Notes under the pieces: generated by a model | The model's database searches: none | The model's input: the letters and a program-made list of their open reading frames with translations, nothing else | Told to the model about the DNA's origin: nothing | Made by a program: the position numbers and the translations under genes | Part shown: positions 1 to 9,021 of the stretch, one piece after another | Layout: each line of letters opens with the position of its first letter | Position numbering within the stretch: position 1 is the first letter of the stretch | Assembly: GCA_034190085.1 (NCBI GenBank) | Contig: JAXHTS010000002.1 | Coordinates: forward strand, 1-64,000 | Direction: 5' to 3' | DNA from: Spirochaetota bacterium | Lineage (GTDB): Bacteria; Spirochaetota; UBA4802; JAFGDQ01 | Length of the DNA stretch: 64,000 nt

Positions 1-44
1 GAATCAGGTAAATGCCATCCATCAGATTTTGATATTAAACCCAT
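1..44 (-). CDS. IS5-type transposase, N-terminus only (cut by window edge)
   Basis: An ATG at position 44 on the minus strand, preceded by a GGAGG box at positions 53-57, opens a frame reading MGLISKSDGWHLPDS up to the window edge. The WHLPDS phrase right after the start resembles the N-terminus of IS5-group transposases (typically WHVPDDLWERIEPLLP). Only 14 complete codons are visible, so the family call is tentative. The insertion-sequence end would lie between this start and the end of purD, but no terminal repeat can be defined with one end only. Confidence 0.5.
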   Translation of the reverse strand, partial: MGLISKSDGWHLPD

Positions 45-157
45 AACGATATCCTCCAGTAATATTATGCCTCTTAATGAAAGTATCGGCAAATATTACT
101 CCCTACTGGAATAGACTCTAATTGTAAAATCACACAATATAGAGATCATAATACATA

Positions 158-1408
158 TTATAAATACTTTTTTACCCTGTTGCCAATGTCCGGTCTATAA
201 TACATCCCCTCAAATGAAATCTTTTCGATTTCATTATAAACCTTATCCCTGGCAGAGATATAGTCATCGCTAATAGCCGTTACATTAAGCACCCTTCCCC
301 CATTTGTATAGAGGCTGCCGCCCTCAGTCCTTGTCCCTGCATGGAAGAGGATTATATCATCGCTTAGGGATTCAAGCCCCTTAATTTCCTTTCCCTTCTT
401 ATAATCCCCAGGATATCCCCCGGAAGCCAGAACAACGGTTATGGCAAATTTATCAAGAAAAAATAATTTTAAATCTTTCAGATTACCACTAATTGTCTTT
501 TGAAAGACATCCCCAAGTTTGCCATCCAGCAAGGGTAGAATAGCTTGGACCTCGGGATCTCCAAATCTAACATTGAACTCTAAAACCCTAATCTCATCAT
601 CACAAACGATTAGACCCGCATATAAAATTCCCTTAAAGGCGATCCCCTCCTCCCTCATCCCAGCTATCGTAGGTTTTAATATCTCAGTGCAAATCCTTTG
701 TAATTTCTTATCATTTATAAGTGGCGCAGGAGCATATGCACCCATACCTCCCGTATTGGGGCCTCTATCTTCATCAAAGATTCTCTTATGATCCTGCGCA
801 GCCACAAAGGGGAGTACCGTCTCACCATCAGAAATGCCTAACACCGAGACCTCCTCACCATCAATAAAATCCTCGATGAATACCCTTGTGTCATCCCTCA
901 CATTCTGATTCACAAAATCTATTGCTTCTTTCCTGCTTTCCGGAATACCTACCCCCTTTCCCGCGGCAAGACCATCAAGTTTAATAACCATTGGATAATT
1001 TTCGTATCCCTCGATATATTTAATAATACCATCCCTGCCTATAAAGTCAATATGCTTTGCCGTTGGTATGGCATATTTCTCCATTATTGATTTGGCAAAT
1101 AGCTTGCTTCCCTCAAGCATAGCAGCCCTTTTGCTTGGACCAATGACTGGGATTCTCTTACCCTCTAAGTAATCTACAATTCCTGAACATAGTGGCGCCT
1201 CCGGACCCACTATTACAGCGTCTATCCTCTGTTCAACACAGAATTTGGATATCCGATCAAAATCATCTATGGGCATATCAATCCTGTATTCATCCCTTAT
1301 CCCTCCGTTTCCCGGGGCGACAAACACCTCCCTAGCGCTCCCATCACTGAGCAATCTCCAATATAAAGCATGCTCCCTACCGCCAGAACCGATGATTAAG
1401 TATTTCAT
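158..1408 (-). CDS. purD: Phosphoribosylamine--glycine ligase (GAR synthetase)
   Basis: PurD ligates glycine to 5-phosphoribosylamine with ATP, the second step of de novo purine synthesis, in the cytoplasm. The protein begins MKYLIIGSGGREHAL, the PurD N-terminal signature. It contains VGPEAPL, DGLAAGKGV (ATP-grasp), the GPNTGGMGAYAPAP signature and EFNVRFGDPEVQ (metal/ATP site). The 416-residue length is normal for the family. An upstream in-frame ATG exists at 1420, but a GGGAGGAG ribosome site lies between the two ATGs and points to 1408. The only other purine gene in the window, purB, is 47 kb away, so there is no pur operon here. The 3' side abuts a probable insertion sequence. The assignment is firm. 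Confidence 0.97.
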   Translation of the reverse strand: MKYLIIGSGGREHALYWRLLSDGSAREVFVAPGNGGIRDEYRIDMPIDDFDRISKFCVEQRIDAVIVGPEAPLCSGIVDYLEGKRIPVIGPSKRAAMLEGSKLFAKSIMEKYAIPTAKHIDFIGRDGIIKYIEGYENYPMVIKLDGLAAGKGVGIPESRKEAIDFVNQNVRDDTRVFIEDFIDGEEVSVLGISDGETVLPFVAAQDHKRIFDEDRGPNTGGMGAYAPAPLINDKKLQRICTEILKPTIAGMREEGIAFKGILYAGLIVCDDEIRVLEFNVRFGDPEVQAILPLLDGKLGDVFQKTISGNLKDLKLFFLDKFAITVVLASGGYPGDYKKGKEIKGLESLSDDIILFHAGTRTEGGSLYTNGGRVLNVTAISDDYISARDKVYNEIEKISFEGMYYRPDIGNRVKKYL

Positions 1409-1607
1409 TACTCCTCCCATAATTATACAATGATATTCAGCCTTTACGAAAGAAATTACAAACCAATTTCCTTCATCCTATCACAGCTTTTGTAGCCGGA
1501 TCATATAGGACTCAACTCATAAATTATTCTATTAACAAAAAATCCTATAGTTGTGAAAGGGTATTAGCAGATGCTTTGCAGAAATAAAAAGGAAGCATTA
1601 AATTTTT

Positions 1608-3074
1608 TCAAGCCATATTTGTTCCTCTGAAGATGAAGTAGGCTTTGCCTATTCTAATCTCATCCCAATCATACAGCGCCTTTGGCCTAAGAAGCTTTTT
1701 GTCATTGAGGTAGGTTCCAAAATCAGAGGCCAAATCAAAAAGATAGTATGAATTCTTAACCCTCTTAATCTTAGCATGTCTTGGGGAAACTGTATCATCA
1801 TCAATAACGAGATGATTCCCCTCCCCGCTGCCAAGTGTAAACTCTTTATACACTATTGGTATTTTACCCCATTTTTCAGGCCCCTCTCTTCTCATAAGCC
1901 AGGGCTTTGAATATAAACTCTCATAATTCTCCGGATCTGATTCGATCTCCATCAAATCGCCTGTTTTGTCATACACCTCAGAATCCTTAGGGGAATCATG
2001 ATACATCTTAATTATCTTTGGCGGGACAGAGAGCCTTTCAATAATCTTGCTATTTCTTCTAAATGAATATATTATTATGAAGACTAACAGCAGTAATAAC
2101 AGAAAGATTAGGCCAAGCAATAATATCTCTGAGAGGTTCTTAAAATGAAATAAATCAAATCCTCTCTTTGTCGAAAACTCCACGCTGTCTCTATCCCTAA
2201 TAGAGCCGTATTTCAGCCTAACCTCTACTTTATGGGATTTTCCATCTGGCTTAGCCATGGATTGATAACTAATCATATAGTGATTGTTTAACATATTCAC
2301 TATGGTTCTATATATCGAATTCACTTCTTCCACTCTATGATTATATATCACCCTTCCGCCAGTTATTTTGGAGATCCTTGAAAGGATTTTTTTTCTTTGA
2401 GATGATTTTGAGCAAATAAAATATATTGGAATATCATTCTCTTTAGCATAATTTATGATATCATCAACCTCGATTGTGCTTCCCTCATCCTTGCCATCGG
2501 TAAACACAATAACAGCCTTTTTCAAAACATCAGCCTTAGTTAAAAGATTGATGGAATCATATATGCAATTATAAAGCATGGTCTTGGTGCCATGCCTCTG
2601 AACCTTTTCTATATTCTTAAACAACTTAATTTTATTGTTGGTAAAGCTGGTGAGCAGTGTGACCTCATCATTAAACCTGAAGACTGCTATTTTATCATTG
2701 GGCTGTGCATTATTTGCAATCTTCTTCGCTGACCTCTTAATCTCTGCGAGGAATTGTCGACTTATGCTCTTGCTCGTATCTATTGAAAATACAAGATAGA
2801 GAAAATCTTCTAAATTTGATTGGCTCTTTACAGTTACATAATTGACTCTATAATCATCCTCATAGAGAAGTATATTCTCCTCATCCAATCCTGTAATCAC
2901 CGTATTATCAATGTCCTTAACTGTGAGAAATAAATTAACCTGTGGGAAATCAGATTCTGCATCAATGCTTTTCAGTTTTATAAAAGGCCCTGCCAGAACT
3001 TGGGATTTACCTATAATTATAATTGTAATTATTAAAGACCAAATAAACTTAAGCCCACTACCATAAGGATTCAC
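1608..3074 (-). CDS. Exported/membrane VWA domain protein with cytoplasmic FHA domain
   Basis: The 488-residue protein starts with a hydrophobic signal/anchor (about residues 10-28). A von Willebrand A domain follows at about 85-265 with an intact MIDAS motif DTSKS at 99-103 and the FTDGKD strand at 191-196. A single strong transmembrane helix spans about 317-338, and a forkhead-associated domain covers about 408-484 (SPRH at 430-433, LASDFGTYLN). The VWA part should face the periplasm and bind a metal-dependent ligand, while the FHA part should bind phosphothreonine in the cytoplasm. That would let it couple an envelope event to a Ser/Thr kinase signal; this role is inference. The start is GTG, with AAAGG about eight bases upstream. 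A related VWA domain occurs in the protein at 14127-16172. No kinase or phosphatase lies next to it. Confidence 0.85.
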   Translation of the reverse strand: MNPYGSGLKFIWSLIITIIIIGKSQVLAGPFIKLKSIDAESDFPQVNLFLTVKDIDNTVITGLDEENILLYEDDYRVNYVTVKSQSNLEDFLYLVFSIDTSKSISRQFLAEIKRSAKKIANNAQPNDKIAVFRFNDEVTLLTSFTNNKIKLFKNIEKVQRHGTKTMLYNCIYDSINLLTKADVLKKAVIVFTDGKDEGSTIEVDDIINYAKENDIPIYFICSKSSQRKKILSRISKITGGRVIYNHRVEEVNSIYRTIVNMLNNHYMISYQSMAKPDGKSHKVEVRLKYGSIRDRDSVEFSTKRGFDLFHFKNLSEILLLGLIFLLLLLLVFIIIYSFRRNSKIIERLSVPPKIIKMYHDSPKDSEVYDKTGDLMEIESDPENYESLYSKPWLMRREGPEKWGKIPIVYKEFTLGSGEGNHLVIDDDTVSPRHAKIKRVKNSYYLFDLASDFGTYLNDKKLLRPKALYDWDEIRIGKAYFIFRGTNMA

Positions 3075-3502
3075 GGATATACCTTTCCACTCTATTTTAT
3101 TAAATTATTCAAAAAGATGCCATCATCTCAGTTTCATTATCGGACTAAAGAGTACTATATGCAATACTTTTCTCATTGACTCATTCACACATTGTGTAAA
3201 TTTGTTGTACATTAATGATAACAGTGCATCATCATAAGCACGTCCGCGAGTGAGGAGATGCTTTTTCACCTAATTCACTTAAGAATAGGCTTTTCTTTTT
3301 GACTTGGGTAGAGGCAACCAGATGCTTCCACTTTTAGGAAAGTTACAACTTGACAAGTAAATGTGAAAATGGTATTGATGAGTCATTCATACAAGTTCGA
3401 TAATAAGTGAGAATATCATAACGCCTATTGCTTTTATTAGGGACGAAGCAGCCATATCGCTTGCGCTTTAAGAATATTATTGCATTGAGGAAAAAATATT
3501 TT
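3075..3502. other. Non-coding stretch with possible promoter
   Basis: No convincing gene on either strand. The DNA between the divergent VWA-FHA gene and the NfeD-like gene is AT-rich. It contains one perfect -35 hexamer (listed separately) and otherwise no clear hairpin or repeat. Confidence 0.5.
3350..3378 (+). promoter_or_regulatory. Possible sigma-70-type promoter
   Basis: TTGACA at 3350-3355, a 17-base spacer, then TATTGA at 3373-3378. The -35 box is perfect but the -10 box matches consensus at only three of six bases. It lies about 125 bases before the NfeD-like gene. Confidence 0.3.
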
Positions 3503-3925
3503 ATGGATGAAAGGGGTTGGACAGTTCGCATCATATGGAGATATACGCTTCTCCAACTTCCTGCTATTGCTTTGCTTGTAATGAGCCTAATTATGGTTCG
3601 ACGATGGATATGGGATGATATGCCCTTTTGGCTTTTAGGGAGTATTATCGGTTTTTGGATTGCCAAGGATATAATAATGTTCAGGTATGTATGGAGATCT
3701 TATGACTGGGATCGTTCATCAGAATCGAACTCAATGATCGGTGAGCGGGGCCTTGCGAAGGAACGTTTGGCTCCCTTGGGATATATCCAGATACGAGGCG
3801 AGCTATGGCGCTCCAGGGTGATGGATGATAGTCCTCCGGTTGAGAAGGGAGAAACAGTCCAGGTACGCGATATCAATGGATTAACCCTACTAGTAGAAAG
3901 CTGTAATGAAGAAACTCAAAAATAA
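3503..3925 (+). CDS. Short NfeD-like membrane protein
   Basis: This 140-residue protein has two hydrophobic helices (IIWRYTLLQLPAIALLVMSL and the MPFWLLGSIIGFWIA segment). A C-terminal stretch follows that looks like the NfeD OB-fold: GERGLAKERL, GYIQIRGELW and ETVQVRDINGLTLLVE. The ending closely parallels that of the full NfeD at 9022-10353 (VHGEIWNAKS, VKDIMGMTLIVE). It lacks the ClpP-like protease domain and so belongs to the short NfeD type, which usually works beside SPFH proteins in membrane microdomains. The ATG at 3503 (MDERGW) is chosen over a TTG at 3428 because the TTG has no ribosome site; GAGG precedes the ATG, though 12 bases away. No SPFH gene is adjacent; the nearest is at 8142. 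Confidence 0.75.
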   Translation: MDERGWTVRIIWRYTLLQLPAIALLVMSLIMVRRWIWDDMPFWLLGSIIGFWIAKDIIMFRYVWRSYDWDRSSESNSMIGERGLAKERLAPLGYIQIRGELWRSRVMDDSPPVEKGETVQVRDINGLTLLVESCNEETQK

Positions 3926-4017
3926 AATATTCAACCATAGTATAGTTCAGTAAATAATGCCAATAATCGTGGTATAATGCTTAAACATAAATCATATATA
4001 CTTTGAGAAGATTTAGA

Positions 4018-4638
4018 ATGAGCTCAAGAATAGATGAGATAATTTCCTTCTGGTTTAGCGGATCACTGGATACAGCTGATCTAATTTCAGAAAGGATTAA
4101 AGTTTGGTTTCATACTGATGAAACATTCGATAATGAGATACGCGAAAGATTCCAATCCGATTATGAAGCAGCCATTCATGGACAACTTGATTCATGGAAA
4201 AACTCATCCCGTGGAATGCTTGCATTAATCCTCATACTCGATCAGTTTTCAAGGAATATGTTTAGAGGAACACAACAGGCTTTTGCACAGGATCACATTG
4301 CACTCCAGCTCTGTTTGGAGGGCATTGCACAGGGTAGGGATATAGAACTTAGTCAATTGGAAAGAGCCTTCTTCTATATGCCATTACAACATGCGGAGGA
4401 CAATGATCTTCAGGAATTAGGCATGAAAAAATACAAACAACTTCATAGCCAAACCCCAGAGGGAATAAAGAAAGAGATGCTCGGTTTTCTTAATGCCTCA
4501 ACAGAACATCGCAACATCATAAAACAGTTCGGTCGATTTCCTCATAGAAACCAAATTCTTAAACGCGCATCTACTAATGAAGAAGAAAAATTTCTAAAAA
4601 CCCAAAATTCTTGGTATGGACAAAGGCCTGTACAATAG
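4018..4638 (+). CDS. DUF924 family protein
   Basis: A soluble 206-residue all-helical protein. Its sequence fits the DUF924 family throughout: IISFWF near the start, WFHTDETFDNEIRERF, RGMLALILILDQFSRNMFRGT, and FFYMPLQHAED followed by a C-terminal NASTEHRNIIKQFGRFPHRN segment. The family is related in fold to TPR-like helical proteins and has no established biochemical role that I know of. The ATG at 4018 is preferred to a TTG at 4003. It precedes the 695-residue gene by 56 bases on the same strand, so co-transcription is possible. The family call is firm; the function is unknown. Confidence 0.88.
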   Translation: MSSRIDEIISFWFSGSLDTADLISERIKVWFHTDETFDNEIRERFQSDYEAAIHGQLDSWKNSSRGMLALILILDQFSRNMFRGTQQAFAQDHIALQLCLEGIAQGRDIELSQLERAFFYMPLQHAEDNDLQELGMKKYKQLHSQTPEGIKKEMLGFLNASTEHRNIIKQFGRFPHRNQILKRASTNEEEKFLKTQNSWYGQRPVQ

Positions 4639-4694
4639 GCAATTAACTGGCTTTCATGAAATGCTAAAAAACTGAAAGTGCAAGGGATTGAGTA

Positions 4695-6782
4695 ATGATA
4701 GAAATCTTTGAATCAATTATTAACACACTAATCAAGCCCAAAGAGGATGACTGTGCTTTCTATATTTATAATCCTATAGAACATCTAGATGATAAAAGTG
4801 AAAAAAATATAGACATCTTAAAGTCATTAAACGCCGCTTTCCTCATCACCCTTGCAGGCTCCAGACATCCATTTTATAAAAGAGCTAAAGATTATCTCTG
4901 CCGAATGGCAGACTCTTCACAACATATAGATGTAGCTCGATTTTATATTAATGGGACAGAGATAATCCGTCAAGAGATCGAATCTTTATATAAAGACGAT
5001 CCTGATTTTGCTGACAGAATGAACACTCTTTATAAATGGGTTTCCAATAAAAGGAATCTGAACAGCGTTGAAGAGACAACTGAAAAAATATGGTCAGTTT
5101 TTTTCCCAGAAGCGACCGACATGCATACTAACAGAAATCAAAGTGTAGAATCCTTACGTTCGAAACGTACAATAAATATTAAAGAATTGAATGCTACACC
5201 AATCGAGAATCCAGCTCAACAGGTGCTGTTTACATCAAATGTTCTCCTAACAACCCCTCCTGAATCTATATCTATAGATGATCTTCACTTCAGTTTTCAT
5301 TTAAAAGAAAAATTAGCTCAAACCTCCCAGGAGCCGCAACTATACTGGTATGATCATCCAATTCAGATTGGTGTGGAACCTGAGAATAACGAAGTCTTTT
5401 ATGGCCTAAGCAACTTGGATAGGACACTTGAGTTTGAACGCATCCGAGGAAATGCAACAGATAACTCAAGGCTTTCATGCGTATTGTCAGTTTCAGTAAC
5501 TCATCAAGGGCTACAGGATTTAGCAAAGGTATATCTTGAGGAAGAGTTTGCACATATTGGGGGTCTGAAAAATATTGATGTTTATGTTTTTACTGAAGCG
5601 GACACAGAGCATATTGTCACCGAAATTCTAATTCCTGCTGCTGAGCATTACCTTGGACGCAGTGATGCAAAGGAATTATTTGATATTTTTGGAGTGGATG
5701 GACAATATGGCAGACACTATAGCTTTCTGAAAGCAATCGCCGCCTTTTGGACAGTTTTCATTCAACCAAAAATTAAGGCCACCTTCAAGATCGACCTAGA
5801 TCAGAGCTTTCCGCAAAGAGAGCTGGTTGAGCAATCAGGGGCATCCGCCTTTGAACATCTATGCACGCCTCTCTGGGGAGCATATGGCGTTGACTCTGAT
5901 GGGAGAGATGTGGAATTCGGCATGATAGCCGGATCTCTGGTTAACGAATGCGATATCTGTAAATCTCTATTCACTCCCGATGTTCTGTTCCCAAACCGCA
6001 AGCTATCACCGGATGAATATATCTTTTTTAGTCATCTTCCTCAGGCAGTTTCAACTGAAGCGGAAATGATCACGCGTTACACCATTGATGAACTTGACGG
6101 CATAAAAAGATGCATCCAGCGTATTCACGTTACTGGTGGAACAAACGGGATATTAATAGACAGCCTCCGCAGATATAGACCGTTTACACCATCCTTCATT
6201 GGTCGAGCTGAAGATCAAGCATACATCTTATCCACGTTCACCAATTCGGGCACAAGTCTTGCATATGTTCATAAGGATGGGCTTATAATGAAACACGATA
6301 AGGATTCCTTCGCCCAGGATGCAATCCTTAATGCCTATATTGGCAAGCTTATTGGAGATTATATACGCATTATCTACTTTACTGCATATATCAGGATGCT
6401 CACAGATAATAACGTCAATAAGCTAAAAAAAATTATCGATCCATTTACAGGTTCCTTTGTCTCCTTTATCCCTGCAACCGTTGTTTATCTGCGCTTTTCA
6501 TTAAAGGCTGCCTCTCTCTTTACCGCCGGACAAGAGGAGCAGGGTGTAGAATTTATAACTGACGGTGCTGCGCGTCTAACAGACGCACTAAAGTTTGTCA
6601 GCGGCCCAAACAGCATACTCAAACAACAATATGAAAAGGAGCGTATTGGTTGGGAACTCTATTACGATACACTCACAGCATCGGAAAAGGCTCTCGAGAA
6701 TAACGACAACTTTGCATCAAAACTGCAAAGGAGAGCCAGGGCTAAGATTAACCAATGTGCTATCATGCTGAGCAAGCAATGA
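4695..6782 (+). CDS. Large protein of unknown function with glycosyltransferase-like central region
   Basis: I do not recognise a named family. The 695-residue soluble protein has no signal peptide. Three pieces in its centre resemble a GT-A nucleotide-sugar transferase: a DLD triplet at 367-369 (in KIDLDQ) that could be the metal-binding DxD motif, an FEHLCTPLWGAYGVDSDGR segment at about 387-404, and FIGRAEDQAY at 501-510, like the acidic ED motif seen late in GT2-type enzymes. The first 200 and last 150 residues are helical and unassigned. AAGGG lies eight bases before the ATG. The gene sits between a DUF924 gene and a tiny Cys-rich gene on the same strand. The glycosyltransferase reading is inference of low confidence; that the gene is real is near certain from its length. 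Confidence 0.6.
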   Translation: MIEIFESIINTLIKPKEDDCAFYIYNPIEHLDDKSEKNIDILKSLNAAFLITLAGSRHPFYKRAKDYLCRMADSSQHIDVARFYINGTEIIRQEIESLYKDDPDFADRMNTLYKWVSNKRNLNSVEETTEKIWSVFFPEATDMHTNRNQSVESLRSKRTINIKELNATPIENPAQQVLFTSNVLLTTPPESISIDDLHFSFHLKEKLAQTSQEPQLYWYDHPIQIGVEPENNEVFYGLSNLDRTLEFERIRGNATDNSRLSCVLSVSVTHQGLQDLAKVYLEEEFAHIGGLKNIDVYVFTEADTEHIVTEILIPAAEHYLGRSDAKELFDIFGVDGQYGRHYSFLKAIAAFWTVFIQPKIKATFKIDLDQSFPQRELVEQSGASAFEHLCTPLWGAYGVDSDGRDVEFGMIAGSLVNECDICKSLFTPDVLFPNRKLSPDEYIFFSHLPQAVSTEAEMITRYTIDELDGIKRCIQRIHVTGGTNGILIDSLRRYRPFTPSFIGRAEDQAYILSTFTNSGTSLAYVHKDGLIMKHDKDSFAQDAILNAYIGKLIGDYIRIIYFTAYIRMLTDNNVNKLKKIIDPFTGSFVSFIPATVVYLRFSLKAASLFTAGQEEQGVEFITDGAARLTDALKFVSGPNSILKQQYEKERIGWELYYDTLTASEKALENNDNFASKLQRRARAKINQCAIMLSKQ

Positions 6783-6848
6783 TATATATTTATAAATTAG
6801 CGCTTAGCGCTGATTAAAAAAATTAACATTTATCAGGAGGTATGAATC

Positions 6849-6992
6849 ATGAAGTCAAGATGTGAAAACTGCAAACTTCGTAGTTATGCAGAGAAAAAGC
6901 CAGATTCATTGATTAGCAAGATATGGAAATGGCATACGGGATGGTGCCCTGGATGGAAGAAATACCAGGCAGAGATAAACAAGACAAGTTAG
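6849..6992 (+). CDS. Small Cys/Trp-rich protein, 47 residues
   Basis: The frame starts at ATG 6849, eight bases after a strong GGAGG, and ends at TAG 6992. It reads MKSRCENCKLRSYAEKKP, continues to WKWHTGWCPGWKKY and ends NKTS. The CxxC pair at residues 5-8 plus a third Cys in a Trp-rich GWCPGW motif suggests a compact metal-binding or redox fold. The function is unknown. An overlapping ATG seven bases earlier runs into a stop after seven codons and is ignored. It lies 66 bases after the 695-residue gene and before the EcsC-like gene. The strong ribosome site and distinctive composition support a real gene. Confidence 0.7.
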   Translation: MKSRCENCKLRSYAEKKPDSLISKIWKWHTGWCPGWKKYQAEINKTS

Positions 6993-7055
6993 GGATCTGC
7001 TTGAGTAAGGAATTGCTATATAAGTTAGAGAAAAAAATAATAGTTGGATTCTGTT

Positions 7056-7835
7056 ATGACCATATCAGAAAATGATATTGATGAACTAAAATATGCTAAG
7101 GATCTTTTAGAAAATCCTGGTTTTGCAGCAAAAATTACAAATGTATTGGGAAGCACCATTGAGAAGGGATTTGATTTTGTTCCAATAAAGATGTCGGAGA
7201 TCATCCTTCATGCTGCAAGGGAATCATTGATGAAGGCTTTGGAATTTGCGGTTATCACGATGGATGACCGCAAAAAATCATCATCTTCTAATTTTTTTCA
7301 CAAAATGAGTGTAGCCGCAACCGGCGCAATTGGAGGCGCCTTTGGATTGCCAGCCCTTGGTGTTGAGTTGCCTGTCTCAACGATTATAATGCTTCGCTCT
7401 ATAGCTGATATTGCGCGAAGTGAAGGGGAAATGATTAAATCCATTGAGACAAAGCTGTCATGTCTGCAGGTATTCGCTCTGGGTGGAGAATCCAATGCAG
7501 ATGATGCAACTGATAGCGGATATTTCATGCTGCGTTCCGCCTTAGCCTATCAAGTTACAGAGGCTTCTAAATATATTATCGAAAAGGGTATATATGATAA
7601 GGGCGCGCCAGCCATTATCCGGCTTATCTCAACCATTGCATCCCGTTATGGAGTTAATATTTCCAAAAAAATTGCTGCTCAGGCTGTTCCTGTAGTAGGG
7701 GCAGGAGGGGGCGCTTTAATCAACACAATTTTCATCAATCACTATCAAGACATGGCGCGTGGTCATTTTATTGTTCGAAGGCTTGAACGAATCTATGGAA
7801 CAGAGGCTATTCAACTATTATATGAGAAGCTTTGA
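7056..7835 (+). CDS. EcsC family protein
   Basis: This 259-residue protein matches the EcsC family. It has an amphipathic helical start (DIDELKYAKDLLENPGF), AATGAIGGAFGLPALGVELPVSTIIMLRSIADIARSEGE in the middle, and QVFALGG followed by a glycine-rich AVPVVGAGGGALINTIF hydrophobic segment near the end. EcsC is the third gene of the B. subtilis ecs ABC-transporter operon, but most homologues, as here, occur away from any ABC transporter and their role is unknown. It is probably membrane-associated through the glycine-rich hairpins. The start at 7056 is preferred to a TTG four codons upstream; the ribosome site is weak either way. It is the last plus-strand gene of the 3.5-7.8 kb block. Confidence 0.88.
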   Translation: MTISENDIDELKYAKDLLENPGFAAKITNVLGSTIEKGFDFVPIKMSEIILHAARESLMKALEFAVITMDDRKKSSSSNFFHKMSVAATGAIGGAFGLPALGVELPVSTIIMLRSIADIARSEGEMIKSIETKLSCLQVFALGGESNADDATDSGYFMLRSALAYQVTEASKYIIEKGIYDKGAPAIIRLISTIASRYGVNISKKIAAQAVPVVGAGGGALINTIFINHYQDMARGHFIVRRLERIYGTEAIQLLYEKL

Positions 7836-8141
7836 TCTCATAACCTTGCCCCCAAATCAATATCTAAGCAAAATCCTCCCTAAACACCCTCAGACTGGAA
7901 ATAAATGTTATGGTCATATGACATCGCTGGCTGATTTTTGTATTATTTAATAAATATTTCGAAATGTAATAATATTTGATTAATCACCCTAGGAATGCAA
8001 GACTTTCTCACGTTGAGACAATTCATCTATCCTTGTATGAACCGGTGCAAGGGATTTTACCATGTTTTTTACCAACTCCAGAAAAACGACTTAAATCTCC
8101 AAGGCGTCATCATAGCCATAAGATTTCTATTTATCTTAATT
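7836..8141. other. Non-coding stretch between convergent genes
   Basis: About 300 bases between the ends of the EcsC-like gene and the slipin gene. Short open frames on the plus strand here have no ribosome site and no recognisable product. I see no strong terminator hairpin. Confidence 0.4.
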
Positions 8142-8906
8142 CTAACTCCCTGTATTCTTTTTTTGAAAGGGATTTAATAAATCAATCGGTATTGGGAATA
8201 GGGTTGTAGAATTATTCTCTGTTGCGACCTCCCTAAGGGTTTGCAGATATCTCAACTGCAATGCAATGGGATGCTCCTCCATAAGTCGAGCAGCCTCTAC
8301 CATCCTGGACGCCGCTTGAAACTCTCCTTCAGCGTTTATCACCTTTGCCCTTCTCTCCCTCTCTGCCTCTGCCTGCTTTGCCATTGCCCGCTGCATCTCC
8401 TGTGGAAGGTCAACATGCTTAACCTCAACAGCAGAAACCTTTATGCCCCATGGATCGGTCTGTGTATCCAAAACACTCTGCAATTCCTCGTTAATTCGAT
8501 CCCTGGCGCTCAGGAGGTCATCCAGCTCAACCATACCCAAAATACTCCTAAGCGTTGTCTGAGCGAGCTGAGAGGTGGCAAAGTAATAATCATCCACCTC
8601 TGTTACTGCCCTATTCGGTTCAATCACCCTGAAATAAACCACAGCATTAACCTTAACTGAGACATTATCCTTTGTGATAATATCCTGAGGGGGCACATCC
8701 ATAGCCACAAGTCTAAGATTAACCTTCACCCACTTATCTATAAAGGGGATTATTATAATTAAACCAGGCCCCTTTGGTCCCCGAGGGGGGTTAATCAGCC
8801 TCCCCAATCTAAATACAACAGCCCTCTCATATTCTTTCATAATTTTAATTGCTGAAATAACTAAAAGTACTATTAACACAACTAAGGTTGGGAATAAGCT
8901 AAACAT
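8142..8906 (-). CDS. SPFH/stomatin-type slipin
   Basis: A 254-residue membrane scaffold protein. An N-terminal hydrophobic helix ([17 protein letters not shown]) is followed by the band-7 domain: [53 protein letters not shown] and the conserved [17 protein letters not shown] coiled-coil tail ([24 protein letters not shown]) completes the slipin-2 type. Slipins oligomerise in the inner membrane and partner NfeD proteases. The NfeD gene lies 115 bases upstream on the same strand, the classic two-gene operon. The GGAGG between two in-frame ATGs selects the second ATG (8906). The usual family length is 250-270 residues. Confidence 0.95.
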   Translation of the reverse strand: MFSLFPTLVVLIVLLVISAIKIMKEYERAVVFRLGRLINPPRGPKGPGLIIIIPFIDKWVKVNLRLVAMDVPPQDIITKDNVSVKVNAVVYFRVIEPNRAVTEVDDYYFATSQLAQTTLRSILGMVELDDLLSARDRINEELQSVLDTQTDPWGIKVSAVEVKHVDLPQEMQRAMAKQAEAERERRAKVINAEGEFQAASRMVEAARLMEEHPIALQLRYLQTLREVATENNSTTLFPIPIDLLNPFQKKNTGS

Positions 8907-9021
8907 AAAAACCTCCATAAAAGCATTTGTTCTATACTCTCAAAAAATTAAAACCTATATACCTAAGAATCAAACCTCATCTTTCCGTCAATCCTTCATC
9001 GCTTATTGTTGAAAAAGCCTG

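Noticed and set aside
3343-3666. A 107-residue frame on the minus strand across the start of the NfeD-like gene
   Set aside because: No ribosome site, no recognisable domain, and it lies opposite a real gene.
7759-8209. Three short plus-strand frames after the EcsC-like gene
   Set aside because: They lack ribosome sites, overlap each other and the slipin gene's end, and read as low-quality translation of AT-rich spacer.
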